A DNA stretch of 64,000 bases from an uncultured Sutterella sp. (GTDB lineage Bacteria; Pseudomonadota; Gammaproteobacteria; Burkholderiales; Burkholderiaceae_F). Location of the stretch: the NCBI GenBank assembly GCA_900757865.1, contig CAAEPH010000055.1:1-64000 (forward strand). Reading direction: 5' to 3'. Numbering within the stretch: position 1 is the first letter of the stretch; each line of letters begins with the position of its first letter. The position numbers were made by a program, and so were the translations under genes. Under the pieces are notes generated by a model. The model was not told where the DNA came from. It worked only from the letters and a program-made list of their open reading frames with translations, and searched no databases. This document shows positions 9,713-16,706 of the stretch, piece by piece.

Positions 9713-11185
9713 ATGGCAACAACACCATTTCCTAAACGCCAAGCTTTTGCACGCCCCAAAACGCGACGCACTGAACGAGTGACGCCCCATCGTACGGAGC
9801 GTCAACGAGCAGCCGATGAACGTCGTCGCGAGCAGGCTCGTCGTCAGGGAGGCTATGCCAAAGGGGAACAGACGCCAGAAAAACGTTTAGCCCCTCTGCA
9901 TCCCGGACAAGTACGAATTACGAATCTTATTGTGGACGAGTTGACGCGAGCGTTAGGGGTGATTTTGAAGTTGGATGGGCCAGCAGATGTGTTGATGAAG
10001 CTCTTTTTCCGCAGTAACCCATCCTTGGGTATGCGAGATCGTGGCTTGATTGCCGAGGCTATTTACTACGCGCTACGCCATTACGCTTCGATTCGTTGGG
10101 CCATGCGTCCGGTGCATCCCGATCGTGCTCCGCGTTTAGCAGCATTGGTGACTTTGGCTCGTCAGCACGGTTTGGAAGCGTTGCCTGAACGGGCAATTGG
10201 GCAAGAAGAAGGACCATTGAAAAATATTTTAGGGACCGATCTCACGAAGGCGCCTGCGCACGTTCAGGCCGAGTTACCCCAGTGGCTCTTTGACCTTGTT
10301 GAGGCGCAATATGCGGATGCTGCCTCACTTTACCCCGCGATGCTCGAAGGGGCGCCTCTAGACTTACGCGTCAATTTACTGAAAGCTACGCGTGAAGAAG
10401 TGCTTGAAGCGCTCAGCAAAAACGGTGTTCCCGCGTTTGCTACGCCGTATTCCCCCGATGGCGTTCGCTTGCCAACCAAACCCGGTCTTACGCAATGGCC
10501 TATTTATAAAGATGGGCTTGTTGATGTGCAGGATGAGGGTAGCCAGCTGATTGCTCGACTGGTGCAACCTCGCCGTCGCGAGATGATTTGTGACTTCTGT
10601 GCGGGCGCTGGTGGTAAGACCTTGGCGATGGGGGCACTGATGCGATCCACGGGACGCCTTTATGCCTTTGACGTCAATGAAAAACGCTTAGCGGGGATGA
10701 CTCCGCGTATGCGCCGTGCGGGACTCAGTAACGTTCACCCGGTGGCTATTCGCAATGAAAAAGACAATCGTGTGAAGCGTTTGCAAGGTAAATTCGATCG
10801 CGTTCTGATTGATGCCCCTTGCACGGGGACAGGCACGTTTCGTCGTAATCCCGATCTGAAGTGGCGTCTCTCACCCGAAGAGCTTGAACGCATTAATGCG
10901 ATTCAAAAGAGTGTTTTGGAAGAAGCTTCCAAATTGGTGAAGGCGGGTGGCCGATTAGTGTACGCGACCTGTTCTTTGCTAAAACGTGAAAACCAAGATG
11001 TGGTGGATGCCTTCTTGGCAGCGCACCCCGAGTGGCATGTGGTGCCCGCTGTCGACGTGCTTGCACACCAAGGCGTGGTGTTTGATGCCGAAGCAGCGTC
11101 TCGCTTTGGGGACTATTTCCAGATGCTGCCCCACGTGCACAATACCGACGGCTTTTTCGCTGCAGTGCTAGAAAAAGCCGAATAA
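9713..11185 (+). CDS. RsmB-family 16S rRNA (cytosine-C5) methyltransferase
   Basis: Predicted SAM-dependent m5C methyltransferase of the RsmB/NOP2 family, most likely acting on 16S rRNA. The catalytic domain shows the SAM-binding CDFCAGAGGKTL, motif IV with its Cys in DAPCTGTGTFRRNPDLKW, and the nucleophile Cys in YATCSLLKREN. The N-terminal part is longer and differs from E. coli RsmB: an Arg-rich leader of about 55 residues, then a helical domain. The start is uncertain (ATG 9713, ATG 9701 or GTG 9686), because none has a strong ribosome-binding site. Monocistronic, between two terminators. Ortholog assignment to rsmB is not certain. Confidence 0.85.
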   Translation: MATTPFPKRQAFARPKTRRTERVTPHRTERQRAADERRREQARRQGGYAKGEQTPEKRLAPLHPGQVRITNLIVDELTRALGVILKLDGPADVLMKLFFRSNPSLGMRDRGLIAEAIYYALRHYASIRWAMRPVHPDRAPRLAALVTLARQHGLEALPERAIGQEEGPLKNILGTDLTKAPAHVQAELPQWLFDLVEAQYADAASLYPAMLEGAPLDLRVNLLKATREEVLEALSKNGVPAFATPYSPDGVRLPTKPGLTQWPIYKDGLVDVQDEGSQLIARLVQPRRREMICDFCAGAGGKTLAMGALMRSTGRLYAFDVNEKRLAGMTPRMRRAGLSNVHPVAIRNEKDNRVKRLQGKFDRVLIDAPCTGTGTFRRNPDLKWRLSPEELERINAIQKSVLEEASKLVKAGGRLVYATCSLLKRENQDVVDAFLAAHPEWHVVPAVDVLAHQGVVFDAEAASRFGDYFQMLPHVHNTDGFFAAVLEKAE

Positions 11186-11205
11186 AGTAAGTACTTACTC
11201 TCAAG

Positions 11206-11238
11206 CCTCAGGACTGCCTTTCGGTCCTGAGGTTTTTT
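11206..11238 (+). terminator. intrinsic terminator after the RsmB-family gene
   Basis: A perfect 9-bp stem (CCTCAGGAC at 11206-11214 with GTCCTGAGG at 11224-11232) is followed by six T. It separates this gene from the converging helicase remnant. Confidence 0.9.
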
Positions 11239-11717
11239 CATTCTTGGCGCTTAAAAGTGAAGCGAGGCAAAATCACGAGGATATCGGGAGCTTGCTCGCG
11301 GTAAGGGTCCCGCCACCAGCATTGGTAGGCGACCTGAAGGTCCTCAATGCGGTAGCCTTTTAGCAGCAACGACTTTAATTGCTGGCGTCCTTTTTGGCTG
11401 AGATAGCCCACGGGGACAAAGCCCGAATCCACTTTGCCCAATAGACGGTCTTCTTGATCGTCCCACAGTAGCGGGGTGCCACTGACGAGTGCGATATTGG
11501 TTTTTTGATACTGGTAGAAACTGCCCAAATTGACGTCCTTGAGCCCCAACTCCAGACAAAAGTGTTGAGGTTCATCGTAGAGCATGTTGTCAAGCGTTTC
11601 GCTGGCAAGCCCCGCTTGGATTTCTGACGAAAAGAGGTTGTCTCGGGTGTGGATAAAAAGTGCGTTTTTGGCGCGACTTATCGCCACATAGAGAAGGCGT
11701 CGTTTGGTGTCATCCAA
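11238..11717 (-). pseudogene. C-terminal remnant of a UvrD-type (RecQ/UvrD-fusion-like) helicase
   Basis: The 160 codons begin at the superfamily 1 helicase motif VI region (KRRLLYVAISRAKNALFIH) and continue with a C-terminal domain containing VPVGYLSQKGRQQL and VAYQCWWRD. All upstream helicase motifs are missing. Reading upstream in the same frame gives CCC and then a TAG at 11721-11723. The frame is open again beyond it but runs into the rpmG terminator, with no helicase sequence recognisable. This looks like the surviving 3' end of a deleted gene rather than a short functional protein. A TTG could in principle initiate translation at 11717. The parent family is inferred. Confidence 0.7.
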
Positions 11718-11827
11718 GGGCTATTGTGCCTCAAGCGCTCCGCTTACGACAAGTCGAGACGCTTCCAAGTGAGCAGACTGACGCCAAGAGAAGAGGTTTT
11801 GGGTTGAAATGAGAGGGTGTAGATAAG

Positions 11828-11861
11828 CAAAAAGCTCGGCTGCATCATTGCCGAGCTTTTT
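11828..11861 (-). terminator. intrinsic terminator of rpmB-rpmG
   Basis: A 10-bp perfect stem (AAAGCTCGGC at 11831-11840 with GCCGAGCTTT at 11850-11859), read leftward, ends in five U. It sits 23 bases past the rpmG stop. Confidence 0.85.
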
Positions 11862-11883
11862 AACCTGAAACACAAAACTCCAA

Positions 11884-12051
11884 TTACTTGAGCTTGGTTT
11901 CCTTGTAAACCACATGCTTACGAGCCACAGGGTCGAACTTGGAGATTTCCATCTTGCCAGAGGCATTCTTCTTGTTCTTCGTCGTGGTGTAGAAGTGACC
12001 CGTACCAGCGGTGGATTCAAGCTTGATCTTTTCGCGAGCGCCTTTCGCCAT
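11884..12051 (-). CDS. rpmG: 50S ribosomal protein L33
   Basis: A 55-residue protein beginning [20 protein letters not shown] and ending [10 protein letters not shown]. This is the compact L33 form, with TTTKNKKN and [14 protein letters not shown] conserved. It has no CXXC zinc pairs, so it is the zinc-independent type. It starts 16 bases after rpmB stops, in the usual rpmB-rpmG pair, and is followed by a terminator. Confidence 0.96.
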   Translation of the reverse strand: MAKGAREKIKLESTAGTGHFYTTTKNKKNASGKMEISKFDPVARKHVVYKETKLK

Positions 12052-12067
12052 GGTGAACTCCTCTTAA

Positions 12068-12301
12068 TTAGATTTCGCCGCGGGCGCGAAGGTCCGCTAA
12101 AACCGCATCAATACCAATCTTATCAACCGTACGAAGGCCCGCCGTCGTCAAACGCAAGCGAACCCAACGGTTTTCACTTTCCACCCAGAAACGGCGATAC
12201 TGCAGGTTGGGCATGAAGCGACGCTTTGTTTTGTTGTTCGCGTGCGAGACGTGATGGCCGACCATCGGCGCCTTACCGGTGACTTGACACACTCGTGCCA
12301 T
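12068..12301 (-). CDS. rpmB: 50S ribosomal protein L28
   Basis: A 77-residue L28 beginning [20 protein letters not shown], with the conserved [13 protein letters not shown] and [20 protein letters not shown] segments (here [18 protein letters not shown]). Basic, full length, first gene of rpmB-rpmG. GGAG lies just upstream of the start. A TATACT at 12394-12399 on the minus strand is a plausible -10 element. Confidence 0.96.
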   Translation of the reverse strand: MARVCQVTGKAPMVGHHVSHANNKTKRRFMPNLQYRRFWVESENRWVRLRLTTAGLRTVDKIGIDAVLADLRARGEI

Positions 12302-12793
12302 CTCTAACTCCAGTCAAAATTTGAATAAAAACATCTCGCAGGCTCATACCTCAAACGCATTCAAGGAAGCCACGCGAGCGCAGAAAGAATGAGAGTATAC
12401 GCCAGAAGAGTTGTTCACGCCACTTTTTAGGGCAAAAAATTACCTATAAAGTTTGGTAACCCCACAGTGTCAGTACAGGGAACCCGGACGCCAACTTTCA
12501 AGCGTGGAGCGCATTGTACCGATTTTTTGGCGAGTTGTGTAAAAAAAAAGCTTTTTTTTCTTGTGTTCGAACAAAGAGGCTCGCACTTTGGGTATTCTCA
12601 AACACGTGAACACCCCAATTCTTCTTTACGTGAACAGTGCTGGACACTGGCGATTTTAAAACGCCATCGTGGGACGGCACTTGGGGTAGAATGCATTCGA
12701 TGAAACGTTGGCCACCCGTTGGGATGGCTGAGTGTGCCTTGGGTCTATCCGGGCGCACTCTTTTCGACGAGCCCTACGTTTAGGACAAAAAAG
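12302..12793. other. divergent promoter region between rpmB and ispH
   Basis: Nearly 500 bases without a convincing gene. A leftward -10 candidate TATACT (12394-12399) could serve rpmB, and a rightward TAGAAT (12687-12692) could serve ispH; matching -35 elements are weak. An A/T-rich block with A9 and T8 runs lies around 12541-12560. I see nothing else. Confidence 0.4.
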
Positions 12794-13765
12794 ATGAAAA
12801 TTCTACTTGCTCAGCCCCGTGGATTTTGTGCGGGTGTGACTCGTGCTATTGCTATTGTTGAACGCGCTTTGCGTATTTATGGCGCACCCATCTATGTGCG
12901 CCATGAGATTGTGCACAATCGCTCTGTCGTCAACAACCTACGTCAACGCGGGGCGATTTTTGTCGACGATCTCGCCGAGGTTCCCCAAGGAGCGACGGTG
13001 GTGTTTTCTGCGCACGGTGTACCTCGGGCCGTGAGTGATGAGGCCAAGCAGCGCGGATTGCGTGTTTTTGATGCCACCTGTCCTTTAGTGACGAAGGTGC
13101 ATCGTGAGGTTGGGCGTATGCGTGAAGAAGGTAAACGCATACTGATGATTGGTCACGCGGGCCATCCTGAGGTGGAAGGCACCATGGGACAAGTCAAAGA
13201 CGGGATCGAACTCATTGAGACCGTTGACGATATTGAAGCACTGCCTTACAGCAAAACCGAGCACCTAGCCTATGTGACACAAACTACTATTAGTGCGGAC
13301 GATAGTCGTGACATGATTGAGGCGCTTCGCAAACGCTTTCCCCTGATCCATGAGCCAAAGCAGCAAGATATTTGTTATGCCACCCAAAATCGCCAAGAGG
13401 CTGTGAAAGAGCTCGTGCGAGCGGGCGTTGATGTGGTGTTGGTGATCGGTTCCGCGACAAGTTCCAATTCCAATCGTCTCCGTGAGGTCGCCGAACGCGA
13501 AGGCACGCGCGCGTATTTGGTGGATTCAGCTGAACACGTGAATCTTGAATGGTTTAACGGGGTCAACAGTGTTGGGATTACAGCCGGTGCCTCTGCACCA
13601 GAAGAGCTGGTCCAAGGTGTGGTGCGCTTATTGGAAGAAAAATTGGCAGCACAACCGGCTGCAGCCCTTGAAGGCGTTGAAGAAAACGTTGCCTTCCCTA
13701 TGCCCAAAGGACTGTGGGAAAGCGATCTTGAAGAGCACCAAGGTGCTAAAGACGACCGTGATTGA
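12794..13765 (+). CDS. ispH: 4-hydroxy-3-methylbut-2-enyl diphosphate reductase
   Basis: Last enzyme of the MEP isoprenoid pathway: reduces HMBPP to IPP and DMAPP with a [4Fe-4S] cluster. The three cluster cysteines lie in QPRGFCAGV (near residue 13), [10 protein letters not shown] (about 97) and the C-terminal [11 protein letters not shown] region preceded by ICYATQNRQ. The start at 12794 ([15 protein letters not shown]) matches the family. The frame is open 25 codons further upstream, but that extension has no family resemblance. Length 323 with a short charged tail. It ends 30 bases before ybaK starts, so the two are probably cotranscribed. Confidence 0.95.
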   Translation: MKILLAQPRGFCAGVTRAIAIVERALRIYGAPIYVRHEIVHNRSVVNNLRQRGAIFVDDLAEVPQGATVVFSAHGVPRAVSDEAKQRGLRVFDATCPLVTKVHREVGRMREEGKRILMIGHAGHPEVEGTMGQVKDGIELIETVDDIEALPYSKTEHLAYVTQTTISADDSRDMIEALRKRFPLIHEPKQQDICYATQNRQEAVKELVRAGVDVVLVIGSATSSNSNRLREVAEREGTRAYLVDSAEHVNLEWFNGVNSVGITAGASAPEELVQGVVRLLEEKLAAQPAAALEGVEENVAFPMPKGLWESDLEEHQGAKDDRD

Positions 13766-13794
13766 TGACAAAGACGATAGGGAGGAAGAAAAAG

Positions 13795-14289
13795 ATGGCT
13801 AAAGAAAAGCATCAAAGTATGACACCAGCGACTCAGTGGTTGAAACAACACAAGATCGCTTTTGAGGAACGCAGTTATGAGTATGAAGAGCACGGTGGTG
13901 CGCTTCAAGCGGCAGCGGCTTGTGGTATTGAGCCTCATCGCGTGGTGAAAACACTCATTATGGAAGACGAGCATGCCAAGCCGTTAGTCATTTTGATGCA
14001 TGGGGACCGCGATGTGTCGACGAAAAATTTGGCTCGTCAGATCGGGGTAAAAAGCATCTCGCCCTGTAAGCCCGAACAAGCTCAACGTAATTCGGGCTAC
14101 CAGGTCGGTGGAACCAGTCCCTTTGGTACACGAAAGGCGATGCCCGTCTATGTCGAAAAAACGATTCTCGACTTTGATCAGATCTTTATTAATGGCGGGC
14201 GACGTGGCTACCAAGTAGGTATTGACCCTCGCGTGTTGGTCGATGTTCTTGGTGCAAAACCTGTTGAGTGCGCTATCGACAAAGAATAG
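13795..14289 (+). CDS. ybaK: Cys-tRNA(Pro)/Cys-tRNA(Cys) deacylase, YbaK/EbsC family
   Basis: Predicted trans-editing enzyme that hydrolyses Cys mischarged on tRNA-Pro. Family signatures are GIEPHRVVKTLIM near the start, the catalytic-type Lys in NLARQIGVKSI, and GGTSPFGTRKAMPVYVE. The start at 13795 is preceded by AGGAAGAAAAAG. An in-frame ATG 11 codons upstream would overlap ispH and add a lysine-rich tail, so it is less likely. At 164 residues it has normal length. It follows ispH and ends at a terminator facing tsaD. Confidence 0.9.
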   Translation: MAKEKHQSMTPATQWLKQHKIAFEERSYEYEEHGGALQAAAACGIEPHRVVKTLIMEDEHAKPLVILMHGDRDVSTKNLARQIGVKSISPCKPEQAQRNSGYQVGGTSPFGTRKAMPVYVEKTILDFDQIFINGGRRGYQVGIDPRVLVDVLGAKPVECAIDKE

Positions 14290-14297
14290 AGCTGACA

Positions 14298-14341
14298 AAA
14301 AAAAGAGAGCCATCCACTTCGTGGAGACTCTCTTTAATTTT
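14298..14341. terminator. terminator between convergent ybaK and tsaD
   Basis: Stem AAAGAGAG (14302-14309) with CTCTCTTT (14328-14335) and an inner CCAC/GTGG stem. T-rich sequence follows on the plus strand and an A-run precedes it, so it may work in both directions. Confidence 0.7.
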
Positions 14342-14360
14342 TTAACCTCTCTTGGGTGTA

Positions 14361-15392
14361 TTAGAGCGAATCGAGTGCCCAGCGAGGGCGAACACCAAAA
14401 GCACGTTGATTTCGCAGGGCGTTGCGTCCGTCTTCACTCATGGCTTCAAGTCGGGCCAGACCTGCGGCGGCAATCATGGCGCCGTTATCGGTGCACAGGC
14501 GCATTGGAGGGAAAAAGATCGTTCCTTGGCGACGTTTAACTTCCCAGGTGAGTCGTGCACGCAACTGACGATTCGCGGACACGCCTCCTGCGACGACCAC
14601 ATTTTTGAGCCCCGTTTTTTTCATGGCGCCGACCAGTTTGGCTGCCAGGACATCCACGAGCGCATCCACAAAACCGCGCGCGAGATTCGCGCGGAAGGTG
14701 GGGTCTTCCAAATCCTTGGGATCTTTGACCGAGGTAACAACTGAGGTTTTCAGACCCGAAAAACTCATGTCAAGATTGCCCGAGTGCAACATGGGGCGAG
14801 CCAATTCGATGGCACCACTTTCCCCTTTTTCAGCTAGCGCAGACACGGCCGGGCCACCCGGGTAGGGTAACCCGAGTAATTGGGCGCATTTATCAAACGC
14901 TTCACCAGCGGCGTCATCGAGGGTTTGTCCGAGCATCTCGTAGGAGCCAAAATGCTCGACCTTCATAATCTGTGTGTGTCCTCCTGAGACCAAAAGGGCA
15001 AGGAAGGGAAACTCGGGGGCGGGATCAGCCAGACGTGCTGCAAGAAGATGCCCCTCCAAGTGGTGCACGCCTAAAACAGGGATATCAAGCGCCCACCCGG
15101 CGGCATGCGCAACACAGTTACCGACGAGAAGGGCTCCCGCTAAGCCTGGGCCCTCCGTGACCGCAATGGCGTCAATGTCTTTACGTGTTTTACCCGCTTT
15201 AGTTAAAACGTCATCAATAAGTGCAATGGTTCGACGAATGTGATCGCGACTTGCCAATTCAGGGACCACACCACCGTAAGCGCGGTGCATGTCAATCTGA
15301 GTGTGGAGGGCATCAGCGAGTAAACCATCGGTGTCAGAAATGAGGGCAGCCCCCGTTTCATCACAGGAGGATTCGAGTCCAAGAACCAACAT
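14361..15392 (-). CDS. tsaD: tRNA N6-adenosine threonylcarbamoyltransferase
   Basis: Transfers the threonylcarbamoyl group to A37 of ANN-decoding tRNAs, working with TsaB and TsaE. The protein begins [14 protein letters not shown] as in the family. It shows the metal-binding HLEGHLLAA motif (near residue 111), [11 protein letters not shown], the ATP-binding [16 protein letters not shown] region and [12 protein letters not shown]. At 343 residues it is full length. It is transcribed divergently from rpsU, as in many proteobacteria where tsaD lies beside the rpsU-dnaG-rpoD cluster. Confidence 0.96.
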   Translation of the reverse strand: MLVLGLESSCDETGAALISDTDGLLADALHTQIDMHRAYGGVVPELASRDHIRRTIALIDDVLTKAGKTRKDIDAIAVTEGPGLAGALLVGNCVAHAAGWALDIPVLGVHHLEGHLLAARLADPAPEFPFLALLVSGGHTQIMKVEHFGSYEMLGQTLDDAAGEAFDKCAQLLGLPYPGGPAVSALAEKGESGAIELARPMLHSGNLDMSFSGLKTSVVTSVKDPKDLEDPTFRANLARGFVDALVDVLAAKLVGAMKKTGLKNVVVAGGVSANRQLRARLTWEVKRRQGTIFFPPMRLCTDNGAMIAAAGLARLEAMSEDGRNALRNQRAFGVRPRWALDSL

Positions 15393-15592
15393 AATTCTGT
15401 TTGAATAGCCTTATTGTGTCGCTAAAAAGAGAAAGGACGTTCGCAAGGGAGAGAGACGCCCGAAAAAGAGCTCTTATTGTACACCGTCATGAAGGTATTT
15501 CCTAAGGATTGGCTGGACTTAGTCGTAGGCACTGACAGCATGTATTTCTTCATGTGCACAAGAAGAAAATCAGAAAAAAAGAGGTTGTGCAG

Positions 15593-15622
15593 TTGATTTA
15601 AGCGTTTACTTTATGAGAAAAT
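15593..15622 (+). promoter_or_regulatory. candidate sigma-70-type promoter for rpsU
   Basis: A -35 TTGATT (15593-15598) is separated by 18 bases from GAAAAT (15617-15622). It is the best-matching pair in the tsaD-rpsU gap. The predicted start near 15630 would give a leader of about 130 bases. Confidence 0.45.
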
Positions 15623-15649
15623 CCCCTTCTTCGAATTGGCTAAGGTGCA

Positions 15650-15736
15650 CTTTGCGGTTGCGTTCGCAATGCGCCTTGACGCTTCCCACGCCTTGTCCCG
15701 GAACCAGACATGGGAAGTTTTGACTGTTTTTCCGGG
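15650..15736 (+). promoter_or_regulatory. structured rpsU leader with two crossing hairpins
   Basis: Hairpin A pairs CTTCCCA (15682-15688) with TGGGAAG (15711-15717) and is followed by a T-rich stretch. Hairpin B pairs CCCGGAA (15697-15703) with TTCCGGG (15730-15736). The arms cross, so A and B are either alternative folds or an H-type pseudoknot. A further hairpin precedes them (AAGGTGCA to TGCGCCTT, about 15650-15676). This layout resembles a ribosomal-protein autoregulatory leader; the function is inferred. Confidence 0.45.
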
Positions 15737-15760
15737 TCATCACTTTAGTTTAGGGTTCTA

Positions 15761-15973
15761 ATGCCTACTATCCGCGTTAAAGAAAACGAACCGTTTGAAG
15801 TCGCTCTCCGTCGCTTCAAGCGCACCATCGAAAAGTCTGGTCTTCTTACCGAGCTCCGCGCTCGTGAGTTCTACGAAAAGCCCACCGCTGAACGTAAGCG
15901 CAAGAAGGCTGCTGCTGTGAAGCGCCACTACAAGCGTCTTCGTAGCATGATGCTCCCCAAGAAGCTCTACTAA
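15761..15973 (+). CDS. rpsU: 30S ribosomal protein S21
   Basis: A 70-residue, highly basic protein starting [20 protein letters not shown], with the conserved [17 protein letters not shown] stretch. It is involved in initiation on the 30S subunit. It opens the rpsU-yqeY-dnaG cluster, the classical macromolecular-synthesis arrangement. It has a long structured leader. A perfect hairpin (8-bp arms GTGTGTGA and TCACACAC, 15989-16008) lies 16 bases past its stop and could set the rpsU to yqeY transcript ratio. Confidence 0.96.
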   Translation: MPTIRVKENEPFEVALRRFKRTIEKSGLLTELRAREFYEKPTAERKRKKAAAVKRHYKRLRSMMLPKKLY

Positions 15974-15988
15974 TCGTTGAGTTTCTTT

Positions 15989-16008
15989 GTGTGTGAACGC
16001 TCACACAC
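15989..16008 (+). other. perfect 8-bp inverted repeat between rpsU and yqeY
   Basis: GTGTGTGA (15989-15996), the loop ACGC, then TCACACAC (16001-16008). There is no U-run, so it is not a standard terminator. It may act as an mRNA 3'-end stabiliser. It contains TGTGA-N4-TCACA, but the spacing is not that of a CRP site (N6). Confidence 0.4.
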
Positions 16009-16047
16009 GCTCGTATCCATAACAACTTACCCTCACGAAGGATGGTG

Positions 16048-16491
16048 ATGATTAAGGACAGAATCCGCGAAGATATGAAGACTGCCATGCGCGCGCATGA
16101 TGCGGCTAGTCTGAGCACGATTCGTTTGCTCCTTGCCGCGATTAAGCAGCGTGAGGTCGACGAACAAATTGAAGCCGACGATGCTGTAGTCCTGCAAGTG
16201 ATTGCCAAAATGGTAAAGCAGCGTCGTGATTCGGTTGAGCAGTACCGTGCTGGTGGCCGTGAAGATTTGGCTGAAAAAGAGTCAGCCGAAATTCGTGTTC
16301 TCGAAGGGTATCTCCCCAAGGGATTGACGGATGAAGAGATTCAGGCTGTGATCGATGAAGCCATTGCGCAAGTCGGACAAACCGGTATGGCTGCGATGGG
16401 CAAGGTGATGGGGCTGGTGAAAGCGAAAGTCGCTGGACGTGCCGATCTCGGTAAGGTCAGTGCTTTGGTTAAGGCTCGATTAACCGCCTAA
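16048..16491 (+). CDS. yqeY: GatB/YqeY domain-containing protein
   Basis: A 147-residue protein of the YqeY family, related to the tRNA-binding tail of the GatB amidotransferase subunit. Family features are IKDRIREDMKTAMRA at the start, LSTIRLLLAAIKQREVD, and the C-terminal GMAAMGKVMGLVKAKVAGRAD. Its biochemical role is not established; association with tRNA or translation is inferred from homology and its constant place between rpsU and dnaG. ATG 16048 was preferred over ATG 16042 because AAGGA lies at better spacing. A strong terminator follows. Confidence 0.88.
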   Translation: MIKDRIREDMKTAMRAHDAASLSTIRLLLAAIKQREVDEQIEADDAVVLQVIAKMVKQRRDSVEQYRAGGREDLAEKESAEIRVLEGYLPKGLTDEEIQAVIDEAIAQVGQTGMAAMGKVMGLVKAKVAGRADLGKVSALVKARLTA

Positions 16492-16546
16492 GTCGATAGA
16501 CTTCTATCTGTACGCGGGTGTCGCCACAGACGACACATTAACGCAG

Positions 16547-16588
16547 AGAAAGCCGCTTTTAGGATAATGCCTAGAGGCGGCTTCTTTT
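16547..16588 (+). terminator. strong terminator between yqeY and dnaG
   Basis: A 14-bp stem (AAGCCGCTTTTAGG paired with CCTAGAGGCGGCTT, including G-U pairs), six-base loop, followed by CTTTT. A second perfect hairpin (GTGTCG/CGACAC, 16518-16536) lies just upstream. dnaG therefore probably has its own promoter or is reached by read-through. Confidence 0.8.
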
Positions 16589-16706
16589 ATGCCCAGACGG
16601 GATTCTCTATCGGGAACTATCGAAACAATTTTTGAAGACCTCCACAATGTGCTAAAGTGAAGGCCTCACTGTCATTGTTTTTTGTCGTGTAGGACTGGCT
16701 AAGCTC

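Noticed and set aside
13375..13974. A 199-codon leftward frame across ispH and ybaK
   Set aside because: It spans two real genes in antisense and is rich in Ser, Thr and Arg, as expected for a shadow.
15989..16008. CRP site between rpsU and yqeY
   Set aside because: TGTGA and TCACA are separated by four bases rather than six, and the position inside the operon fits an RNA hairpin better.
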